From Nephromyces sp. MM_2019 (lineage: Eukaryota; Apicomplexa; Aconoidasida; Nephromycida), in assembly GCA_015657535.1 (NCBI GenBank), contig JADHZB010002067.1, forward strand, positions 2,138 to 17,812: a DNA stretch of 15,675 nucleotides, read 5' to 3'. Below the pieces are notes generated by a model that ran no database searches, had not been told where the DNA came from, and saw nothing but the letters and a program-made list of their open reading frames with translations. The translations under genes and the position numbers were made by a program. Shown piece after piece: positions 1 to 8,919 of the stretch (position 1 is its first letter; the number at the start of each line of letters is the position of its first letter).

Positions 1-44
1 AAGAAATCACCAACTCTACACCCCCCCCCCGCGCTCCCCTCTTC

Positions 45-3000
45 ATGAATAGCTGGCCTGAGATAAAGGAAGCGAAAAGCTCTTCCTTTTGCTCAGAGAG
101 CTTGGGTGGCTTTCAAGTGGGGGAGCTTGAAGGTGAGTGGCTGCTTGAAGAGTTTCATGGGGGATATCTACTAGCTGCGCAGGGGGGTGGTAGCTTTAGC
201 AAAGGCTTTAAGCTCTTCACACAGTTGAAGAGAAAGCTGTATAGAAGAGGCAAGGGAAGGCTGTGTGTGAAGGATAGTGGAGAAAAGCCCCCCTCTAGTT
301 TGCTTAACGAATGCCTTACAAGGGCTCCCAGAAGCCGAAATATTGCAGCTGCACACACCCTTATTACCCTCCGCCCCTCTGAGAGTGGGGGGGAGGAGGA
401 TTATGGGCTTCCTGCACGCATCACCATTGGGGGGGGTGATAAGAGAGAGCACCAAAAAGAAGATGAAGAAGCCTTCTCGCCTTGCTTAACTTCCTCCTCT
501 ATAAGTCTTGAGCCCCCACCCCAGGGTAAAGACAATTCACTTACATACAGACCCGTCCACAGTTCTTTGTGTGCGGATAGGAGTGCTGTGTGTGCAGAAG
601 AAATTGAGGAGGTTGTAGAGGAGCCACCTCTTCCGGTAGCTTTAGCATCTTCACCTGATGATAAGCACTATCCTCTTTTACACATCAGGCGAAAGCTTTC
701 TTTTGGTGTTGCCCAATCTACGAGATCCCCCCTGTCCAGTTCCACCGCTTCACACACACACGCACGTAGCAAAGAGGCAGAGAATAGCTGGCCTTGTGCT
801 TCTGAGGTTCCCAATATTTCGTTGCTAGCCTCCTCCTGCGCTCAGAAAGACCTCCCTCCACCCCCCACACAGACGGAAAGAAAGCCAGCTAGAATCCGCC
901 GTTCTGGCGCAGAAGGCCACGAAAGAGTAGCGGGGTTTACCGGTTGCCCCCCTAAGACTACTCGTTGCTACCTCCCCCACAACGCTAAAGGATATCGCAA
1001 TAAAAATCCCACCTCCCAGCCAAGATTTCATCACCCCCCGCCATCATCTTCCACCCCCAAGCCAAGACATCACCCCCTGCCATCATCTTCCACCCCCAAG
1101 CCAAGACATCACCCCCCGCCATCATCTTCCACCCCCCCCTTCATAAGAAGCTTTGCAGTCGGTGCTATGCTCTTGAAGATAGACTATATCCCTCGAAGGG
1201 TTAACTCTGCGGGTTTGAAGAATGGGGAGGTGGTAGAGATCTTCAACTTCATCGCTTTATTCTGTAAAATCGAAGGGTTGGAGGTGGTGGTAGGCCCAAA
1301 GACTATAAGGAATGTTTCAGGGGGTTTGGAGGAGGTCATTAAGAAGCTGGCAGTACTATGGAAGAAGGATTTTAATCGGTGAGGGGGGGTGTGTGTAGGG
1401 GGTGTGGAGGGGTATGTTGGAGGGTGTGTGTGGGAGGGTGTGTGTGGGAGGGGGTGTGGAGGGGTATGTTGGAGGGTGTGTGTGGGAGGGGGTGTGGAGG
1501 GGTATGTTGGAGGGTGTGTGTGGGAGGGGGTGTGGAGGGGTATGTTGGAGGGTGTGTGTGGGAGGGGGTGTGGAGGGGTATGTTGGAGGGTGTGTGTGGG
1601 AGGGTGTGTGTGGGAGGGTATGTGTAGGGGGTGTGGAGGGTTTTTTTTTGTGGAGGGTTTTTGAAGGGTCTTATATGATGTGTGTGTATTTCTTATATTA
1701 TTGATGGGAAAATTCATAGCTTGAGTGGTAGCAAGATGCTTAAATTTTAGGTTTAACGACAATGTTCTTGGAGCATTTTTTGTGTGTGTGTTTCTTTGCA
1801 TGTACTTGAAGATGTAAAACAGATGAAAGGCTTAAGTTTTGTGTGTGAATACAGATGATATGTCTATACTGAGAGTGTGTGAGCATGTGTATGCCAGTAT
1901 GTTATGCATGGCATGCCTTTTTCTTCTGCTTGTGTGTTGGCAATGTCGCTTCCCCCCTTGGCTTATTTAAAGCCTTATAGTCTTCTTTTTTTGGGGCATT
2001 TAGGTATCATTACCTCTTCTCTACGTGTGTTGGCTCTACTAATCTCTCCTTGGTGTGTGTGGTTCTCTTAAACTCTCCTCTGTGTGTGCAACTCCCCCCT
2101 CATCTCCTTTGTGTGTGCAAATGTGTCTTTCACTCCTGTAAGTGTGCACCCCCCCCTCTCACCCTCCCCACCCCCCTCCTTTCTTAGCTCTCAGCTTTTG
2201 AGGTGTTTGAAGGGAGTTGCGCCAGTTCGCAACGTCTTCAACGTCGCTGCCAGCGTGAAGGAGCTCTTCGAGGAAATCCTTCGAACTTCTGACGATTTCG
2301 TCTTCTCAAAGAAGCCGATTAATGCAGCAGATTTTACTTGGAGAATAGTGAAGAGCTTAGGAGCCTTCATTAAGAGCTGTGCTGTAGAAACTTTGTGAGT
2401 GTGCGTGTTGGTGTGTGTGTGTCTTGGTGTGTGTGCGTGTTGTTGCGTGTGTATTGGTGTATGTTGATGGATATTCGTGTGTGTGCTGATGCATCCGCGT
2501 GTGTGTGTCCGTTGATGCGTCTGCGTGTGTGTGTGTTAGTATGTATTTGCAGTGTGTGCAGTGTGTTTGTGAAGTGTGCTTAGGGTTCACTCCCAGACAG
2601 TGTGCGTAAGATGGCTTTGTTTAGTGTGTTTTTGGCATGTGTGTGTGGAATATGTGTCCACAACATGCTAAGAGTATGTATAGGGTGCGTTTGTGTAGCG
2701 GCTATGTAGATTGTCTTCGTGGCTTGCCATATCTAAGGTGTGTGTGTGTGTGTGTGGCCTTTAGTATTTCATTTTGTGTACTATTCAGCATTAATTTCTT
2801 GTGTGGATGATTCGTTGTCTTTTCCGAAACCACACACACACACATACTGTGAGTTTGCTGTTTACTCCCAATTGTATGCAGCCTTTTGTCTATGAGAGTG
2901 TACGTACATACACACACACACACACACTCCCTTTTGTTTTGTTAGGAATGTTTCTGAGAATGTCTTGAATAACACACGCGGAGCTTTAGAGCTCATGAAG

Positions 3001-5196
3001 GGTGGGCTGTCGCCAGAGGCTGATGAGAGGGGTTATGAGCGTTTCATAGAAACCCTAAACCCTCAGCTTGTCGGTAAGAGCTGCTGGAAATCTGTAGAGC
3101 ACTAGAAGAGGGGCTTTCTGTGTGTGTGTATGAGTCAGTAGCTAAGAATCTTCTCATATCATTTTCTTTTGGGGAAGCTTGGGGCACGCATAGGCAGAGT
3201 GACACAGGCGCATGCAGATGTGTACAGATGCACACACACGCACGCACACACACACAGGCGAACTCAGATTCATATACGCATACGCACACATACACGCACA
3301 TGACGCAATCGGTAGTATTAATCTTAAGTGTGCTACTTATGGTTATGAACGGAAGATTTACTGGGGTGTGTGTGAGATGAGGAATGTATGTGTCTTTGTG
3401 TGTCTGGCCATGTGTAGTGTGGGGTTGTGTGTGTATGCACGTAAAGGCATAAGTCCGTGTGTGTGTGTGCAGAATGAAGATGTGGGTGAGGATGTGTGTG
3501 TGTACTCCTGGCCGCCGAGCTGCAAGATGTGCTTTCTTAGAGCACTTTCTAAATCATATATAATTGAGTGCGTGTGCAATTCTTTGAAGTTATTTTACAT
3601 GTCTGTGTGTGTGTATATTTTTTTACATATCTATGTGTGCGTGCATGATTATGTGGTTTTGTGTGTGCGGTTTTTTTATGTACATAACTGCTTGCAGTCT
3701 TGTCTCTATGTACATATGTGTGTGTGTGTGTGCAGTTTTCGGTATGTAAACAGGCTTGTGTGTGTGATGTTATGTGTACGTACAGACCTGTGTGTGCTTA
3801 TTTTCAGGAAACGATGGGAATAGTCTTAGCGAAAACTCATGGTCTATGGTGGTTCCAGGAGCTAAAATTCGCCTTGAGGTAAGGTATAGTGAGAAAAAAG
3901 ATACAGACACAGGCTTGTGTGTGTAGGCAGTATCGTCATTGACGTACTAGAGTAGTCGCACACAAAGCTTTCTATAGTACTGGATTCTTCGTGTCTTTGG
4001 AATTGATTCTTGCCGCAGAGTTTTTTGCTGTGTATCGCAATGGCTTCAAGAGAGTTTGGGTCTATGTGTGTGGGGTATATGTGTGTGGGGTATATATGTG
4101 TGGGGTCTCTGTGTGTGGGGTATATGTGTGTGTGAGTCTGTGTGTATGTGTGTGTGTGTGGGGTATACGTGTGTGTTGGGCATAGGTATGTGCGGGGTAT
4201 ATGTATGTTTGGATATCTGTGTGTTTGTTGTGGAGTATATGTATGTGGGAAGTAGGTGGTGCATCTGTAGTAAACATAGCTTCTCTGTAGTAGGCACAAC
4301 CTCTCTGCAGTGTATACCCAGCTTATGCACGTGTATGTAGTATGCATGTTGTGTGTATCTTGCGTCTAATGTGTGTGTTTGGCTTCTTTTTACCAGCCCG
4401 CAACGATGAATGAAGGTTTGATAGAAGCCTTTCATAGCATAAGAGCCAGGTTTTCTGAGGTTCCTAGAGTGGCTTCCACTATGCGCTTCGAGCTGCCTAC
4501 AGAACTTTCCTTTGATGCCATGCACACACTTGCTCAACTCCTCCCAATCTTCATCCTCTATCCCCTTCTAGGAGTTACTGAGGCTGTTTCTTCTTCAATA
4601 CAGGTGGGGGGTGTGAGGGGGGTGCATTCCGTAGGTTGATGTACTGGAGGATGTGTTAGTGTGTATTGGATGATCTTTTTTTGTGTGCTATAAGTACTAA
4701 ATTGCAGGGTGTATTGTGAGGCGCAGTTGCACTTTATGTGTGTGTCTGAGCTATGTGCGTGCGTGTGAATGTGTGTATGTGTATACTCCAATCTGCGTGT
4801 GTGTGCTGATCTTGGATACTCATGATGAAGCTGCTTTATGTTTATAGAACTTTTTGGTTTTTCAGGGTTTGTTATCTTTGGTAGATGTAAGGCTAAATGT
4901 AGTGCCTAGCATCCCCGTCTTATTAATCTTCGTGTTGCCGAAATCAAATGTGTGTGTGCTCCAATCTGAGTGTGTGTGCGCCCATCTTCGTGTGGATTAG
5001 TTGATATGCGTATATGTGCTCCAATCTTCCTGTGTGTGTGATACTTACTCAGGGTTTGAAGAATCAGCTCAACATAAGTCCTAGCCTTCGTAAGAATCCT
5101 AGGCTGAAAACTGCAAGGCTCATTGCCTTTCAAGACGATGAGCTTCAGTTTGACGTTCCTAAAGAAGAATATGGGGAAGAAATTGCAGATGAATAG
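45..5196 (+). CDS. Seven-exon gene for an unrecognised protein of about 703 aa (possibly 5'-partial)
   Basis: Model: join(45..1378, 2188..2394, 2946..3073, 3808..3878, 4397..4603, 4866..4886, 5053..5196), which gives 2112 nt with every junction phase agreeing (2, 2, 1, 0, 0, 0). Donors are GTGAGG, GTGAGT, GTAAGA, GTAAGG, GTGGGG and GTAAGG, and all acceptors are TAG or CAG. Residues 1 to about 370 are low-complexity (Ser, Pro, Lys, Glu, His) and include a 13-residue tandem repeat. From about 374 the protein looks folded and mostly helical, for example VVEIFNFIALFCKIEGLEV and SVKELFEEILRTSDDFVFS. Residues 624-645 (exon 5) are hydrophobic, around LLPIFILYPLLGV, and could be a membrane or buried helix. 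The C-terminus is acidic and ends GEEIADE at TAG 5194-5196. I recognise no family. The frame is open to the left window edge, so the gene may begin upstream; a later ATG at residue 374 is an alternative start. The 21-nt exon 6 and the low-complexity part of exon 1 are the least certain pieces. Confidence 0.6.
1029..1139 (+). repeat. 39-bp coding tandem repeat, about 2.8 copies
   Basis: Three consecutive units begin at 1029, 1068 and 1107. They are nearly identical, differing for example by a C/T change in unit 2. In the frame of the first gene each unit encodes HHPPPSSSTPKPR (with HHPLP in unit 2). The period is a multiple of three, so copy-number changes keep the frame, as expected for a repeat inside coding sequence. 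The third unit runs into a C-rich stretch and ends before the likely folded part of the protein. Confidence 0.85.
1402..1618 (+). repeat. 38-bp G-rich minisatellite inside intron 1 of the first gene
   Basis: The word TATGTTGG recurs at 1413, 1465, 1503, 1541 and 1579. Spacing is 38 bp three times; the first interval is 52 bp because it carries one extra 14-bp TGTGTGTGGGAGGG block. The same extra block follows the last unit. The repeat starts 23 bp after the predicted donor GTGAGG at 1379. It consists almost wholly of G, T and scattered A on the sense strand with many GGG/GGGG runs. Open frames across it on both strands (Gly/Val/Cys-rich and His/Thr/Pro-rich) come from its composition and are not genes. 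Confidence 0.9.
4063..4200 (+). repeat. Degenerate TG-rich tandem repeat in intron 4 of the first gene
   Basis: Units close to GTGTGTGGGGTATAT occur repeatedly from about 4065 to 4110 and again, more diverged, up to about 4200. Spacing varies by a few bases, so this is an imperfect minisatellite grading into TG-rich DNA that continues to about 4255. It lies in the 518-bp intron 3879-4396, which is flanked by phase-0 exons. His/Thr/Tyr-rich minus-strand frames here are shadows of the repeat. Confidence 0.7.
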
Positions 5197-5832
5197 CTAA
5201 CACAAGAAATGTAGCAGACTAGGATGGCAAGGTGCTGCACACACACACGCTTGCACAGGATTTGCTCTGCGCTATTGTGTGTGTGTATATAGCTGTGGAG
5301 ACAATGCTCATAGATGCATGCATTTAGCTTCTTTCGCTGTACTCTGTGTGTGTGTGCAGTTTTGAAGATAACGTGCTGCCAAGAATATGTAGAAGTCGCT
5401 ATCATACTTCTGATGAGATGAAAACAATATGAAATGAGGGTTTCTTCCTTTTGTGTGCTAGTTTTGTCCATAAGCATAGACAGATCTTGCGTAATACACC
5501 AGTTACATGCACATGAAAGAGACACACACACGAAAGAGACACACACACGAAAGAGACACACATGCAAAGGCTGCACATACGCGAAAGCTACAGACATGAT
5601 ATATCCATCGCATGCGTGAACACAAGACACACAGGTTAGGAGCAAATATAAGCCAGGCACATACACAAACTAAGTGTATGGTAGGCGCACACAAACTATG
5701 CACACACGCGAACCGCACACACACACAGACTACGCACACACATGAACTACACATAGATACCAACTACGCACACATGTGAGCGTACACACGCGAACTAGGC
5801 ACACACACTAGCTATGCACACACATAATAGCT
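5197..5832. other. Downstream of the first gene: TG/CA-rich DNA with one orphan exon candidate
   Basis: No gene is firmly supported here. At 5360-5432 (plus) a TG tract ending in CAG is followed by an open segment with phase-2 reading EDNVLPRICRSRYHTSDEM and a TGA. A second frame of the same segment is also open (LLKITCCQEYVEVAIILLM), so frame choice is uncertain. It may be an alternative last exon of the first gene, an isolated exon or chance. From 5515 the plus strand switches to CA-rich sequence, with short tandem copies of GAAAGAGACACACACAC at about 5517-5567. Confidence 0.5.
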
Positions 5833-6124
5833 ATGTATACGTATCTTATTTGGCTGCCGAATAACACCGTGTTAGGCAGCGATTTTATACTGGAACTAGT
5901 GTATGTGAGGGATTGTGTGTATATTGAAGCTAATGTGTGTTGGGGATTCTTTGCGCATTGGAGCTAGAGTGTGAGGTTAAATCTGTGAGTTGAAGCTAGT
6001 CCTTTTACCCACGGGATAGCCATTATCGGCAGTATGGCCTATTAAAGTTGTTTGTGCTTCTCCCACTCGTCTACACCTCGAAGAGGATGCACACACGGAT
6101 AACACGCGCGCACATACAGTATGA
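5833..6124 (+). CDS. Possible two-exon small gene, about 58 aa, unknown
   Basis: Candidate model join(5833..5904, 6020..6124). The ATG at 5833 opens MYTYLIWLPNNTVLGSDF and continues to LELVY. A GTGAGG donor at 5905 and an acceptor after GGGATAG at 6019 join in phase 0 to PLSAVWPIKVVCASPTRL and a charged tail ending at TGA 6122-6124. If unspliced, the first frame ends at TAG 5965-5967 (44 aa). I recognise no family. Support rests only on ATG, splice consensus and phase. A minus-strand reading that includes DEWEKHKQL overlaps 6042-6075 and competes with it. DNA this poor in stop codons produces such models by chance. Confidence 0.25.
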
Positions 6125-7116
6125 ATAGCTTGAGGCTAGCCAGTAGATACAGGCACACACACGCTTCGTCTAAGCTAAGAAGAATAGCTATGTAGCTGTA
6201 AGAATGGTGTAAGATAACGCATATGCAGGGGTCTCGGTCTACACACACACAAAGAGCCTGAGATAAGCGGAGAGATCTACACGCAGAAAGAATTTGAGAC
6301 ACACACAAAGAGAGATGAAAACATGCAGAGATTTACACACACAGATCGACAGACACATACAAAGGGATTTACACACACAGGGATTGATACACACGGGATG
6401 TTGCCTACCTACCCACAAGCAGGCCAGCAAGTACCCTCTCCTGCGAAAATGTGAGCATACAGAGAGGTATAGCAGATTCGCACACTCACACATGCCTTTT
6501 TCAGAAGTTGCTACGTTAAGAAAGCCAGCACACAAGACTCTGAGTCTACTATCCCCTTGTAGGTTGTAGTACTCGCCCTGTATAAACCATTCAATGCTTT
6601 TTCAAGTAGTAAAAAATTCATACACACAGTCTTATGAAAACCCCTCAAGTCCACAATCTCACACACACACTAACTCACCCTCCCATATACTGACGGAAAA
6701 TTAGCACACAAAGACTGTGGCCTAGACGCTAATACATAATCACATGCGCACTCGCACAAGCCCACCCACACATGCACACACGCACCCATCTGTAAACACA
6801 CAAACCTGTAACTATATGCACACCTGTATCTGCACGCACAGGTGCAACTGCGAACACCCAGGCACCTGCATACGCGCATGCCCTGCACCCACACGCACAC
6901 GTGCGAACACACCTACACACATGCACACACGTACCTACACACACACACACATAAAAAAAGCACATCTACACGCATATCAACCTCTACACATAGCCGAATA
7001 TGCCTAAATTATACTCTCGTTAACGCATGTACTAAAGATCTAGCGAAGTACTATTAGCCTGCCACTGGCTGGAGTTCATTAATAACTTGCAGCCTAAGTT
7101 ATGTGTGTGATAGGCG
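6125..7116. other. CA-rich stretch with weak exon candidates on both strands
   Basis: The plus strand is dominated by CACACA-type sequence (TG-rich on minus), with few higher-complexity islands. The best island is 6492-6577 on the minus strand. There an acceptor ending TTTATACAG is followed by GEYYNLQGDSRLRVLCAGF and then LNVATSEKG, with GTGTGAG at the end. The plus strand of the same island is also open after CCTTTTTCAG at 6502. No continuous gene could be assembled in either direction. The many Cys/Val and His/Thr frames at 6240-7050 are repeat shadows. Confidence 0.45.
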
Positions 7117-7387
7117 ATGGCCTTGAGAGTGCCTCCTTTAAATACTGTGTGTGTGTGCATTTGTGTGTCTTTGATTGATCATAAACGACTGATCCGAGAA
7201 GCTGCATATTTGTGTGATTTTCATGATGATTTGGGGGGGAGTTTTAGCTATTAGTGATGTGTGTTAGCTATTGATGTTGTGTGTTAGCCCGTGGTGTATG
7301 TGTGTGTGTGCCCTGCACGTGCAAGCAGCGAAGTTTATGGATGCTAAAATAATCCAAAAGGAACAGAGAAGCGCAATATTCACATAG
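7117..7387 (+). CDS. Possible small gene, 45 aa unspliced or 60 aa spliced, unknown
   Basis: The ATG at 7117 (context GCGATGG) opens a frame running MALRVPPLNTVCVCICV, then LIDHKRLIREAAYLCDFHDD, to TAG 7252-7254. An alternative splice from 7240 (weak donor GTTTTA) to 7329 (acceptor GTGCAAGCAG) keeps phase and appends KFMDAKIIQKEQRSAIFT, ending at TAG 7385-7387. Both islands look more protein-like than the surrounding TG repeat, and the middle of the first exon is itself TG repeat. It could also be part of an upstream exon set of the synthase gene. No family is recognised and confidence is low. Confidence 0.25.
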
Positions 7388-8919
7388 CGAGCTGTATGTA
7401 CACACACAAGAAACTGCAAATACTGTGTGAAATCATTAGGTCTTATACATAGAGACATACATTATGCACACACACACACCCAAGACATACACACATACAG
7501 ACACACGTCATACACGTACTCAGATATACGCACACGCACACACAAAGCATACAACACACACACAATACACACACGATACACACAGATATTAACGCTGTAC
7601 AACTGTCAGCTCTTTTTGCACACACTACGGCGATGGCTTGGTTTGCTTTCACACACTACATCCGTTAGTTCGTAGTTCCACACACCCATATCGCTGGCGC
7701 ACACACATCTTTGCACACACACACTCTCATGCACACCCCTTTTCGCACACTATTTCGCACACGCGGTATACGCACATACTCCAGCTATTTGAGTGCAAAT
7801 CGTCGACTAAGGTAAAGCCTATTAACACACAACTCTTAAGGTACTTTGCTGATACTTTCACTAGCACTTTCCCGGGCTTTAGATTTGCTACATACACACA
7901 ACATATACCGACCCCCCATCCGGCAAAGTGCCTAGTGGTGCTTTAGAAGTGCTGCGACCCCGCACACACCCCCCCCTCGTTCCCCCCAGTACTGGGTCTC
8001 CTGCACACACGCAGCCCAATTCTCCAATATATACTGCATCCCCACATATACATCAACCCCCCAATCATCCCACACACATTCCCCCCCTGCTACGCACGCC
8101 TTTCACCAGAAACACTACCCCCCACTCCCCCTATACATGACTCTCACGCACACACACGGCTCCCATCTAGCACCGACACCACTCCTGCACATTCCCCACC
8201 TTAACCTCCCACACACACCGCACTCTCATCCATTCCTACACAATGGCTCTGCTGCACGCACGTTGTATCCCCATACCACACACACCCTCCACACCCCTAA
8301 CGTCAACACACAAACACCACCCCCCACTCCTCCCCTACCCATCATTCCCCCCAGTCACGCCACCCCCGAACTGGCTCACATACGCTGCCTACTCCATGAA
8401 GCCGCCCATGGGGCACCCCAAAAATTGAAACCACCACACACACACATGCAAAAACACACAAATACACACATACAATGACGGGGACACGAACCAACACGTA
8501 CGTTCAGGTGCCAGTTTCATCGCTGTGTGAACTTCCACACTCCGTCGCAAACCTCGCAATCGCTACACGCACATCCCCAAAGACCACACACACACGCGGC
8601 ACAGCTGCCTCTTGTGTACAAACGATCCACTCCAACGGTCTCCCACACACACACACACACACACACACGCATACCCGGTTCCGCAGCTTCTCCCGAACGA
8701 CCCCGTCGATATCCTTACACACACACATCGCAGATGCTTGTTCCAAACGACATCATCAATCCCCCCCCCTCCTCCCCCCACGCACACACACATCATCACC
8801 CGCTCCCCTCGGGTTATCGAGTAGCACAGACACGGGGTTATCTCCCTCAAGCACCTCCTCTGCATCAAAATTCATCATTTTAAAGGAATATCTTTACTTT
8901 TTGTGGTGTGTGGCATTTC
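7388..8919 (+). other. CA/C-rich stretch open in several plus frames; probable unresolved 5' part of the synthase gene
   Basis: Stop codons are scarce on plus: one frame is open 7638-7946, another 7883-8136, another 8137-8478, and another 8400-8948. All three frames are open together over much of 8480-8820. The readings are rich in Pro, Thr, His and Ser, for example GKVPSGALEVLRPRTHPP near 7922 and VQVPVSSLCELPHSVANLA near 8502. This resembles the low-complexity first exon of the gene at 45-1378, so it may hold the N-terminal exon or exons of the synthase. I could not choose a frame or start. One phase-consistent link is a donor GTAGCA at about 8821 to an acceptor TTTCAAG ending at 8919. Confidence 0.4.
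8644..8668 (+). repeat. (CA)n microsatellite
   Basis: An uninterrupted CA dinucleotide run of 25 bases. It is the longest perfect CA run I noticed in the window. It lies in the ambiguous, stop-poor region upstream of the synthase, where it would be read as His-Thr in two of three frames. Confidence 0.9.

Noticed and set aside
1402..1618. CRISPR-like array
   Set aside because: Units are contiguous without unique spacers, and the context is a eukaryotic intron.
1379..1704. Three overlapping plus ORFs rich in Gly, Val, Cys and Trp
   Set aside because: All three plus frames of the G-rich minisatellite are open because the unit lacks stops. It lies in intron 1.
1184..1801. 205-aa minus-strand ORF rich in His, Thr and Pro
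   Set aside because: It is the reverse of the 38-bp minisatellite and of exon 1 of the first gene. The composition is entirely repeat-driven.
3050..3065. AACCCTAAACCCT, resembling a plant-type telomere repeat
   Set aside because: Only about two units long and inside exon 3, where it encodes TLNPQ in a consistent frame.
4373..4396. ORF start upstream of exon 5 of the first gene
   Set aside because: The in-frame extension is intronic TG/pyrimidine sequence ending in a TTTTTACCAG acceptor. The phase-0 join to the exon ending at 3878 is better.
7388..7675. Kinase-like HRD motif (GLIHRDIHYA)
   Set aside because: An isolated three-residue match at the edge of a CA repeat. No glycine loop, DFG or other kinase motif is nearby.
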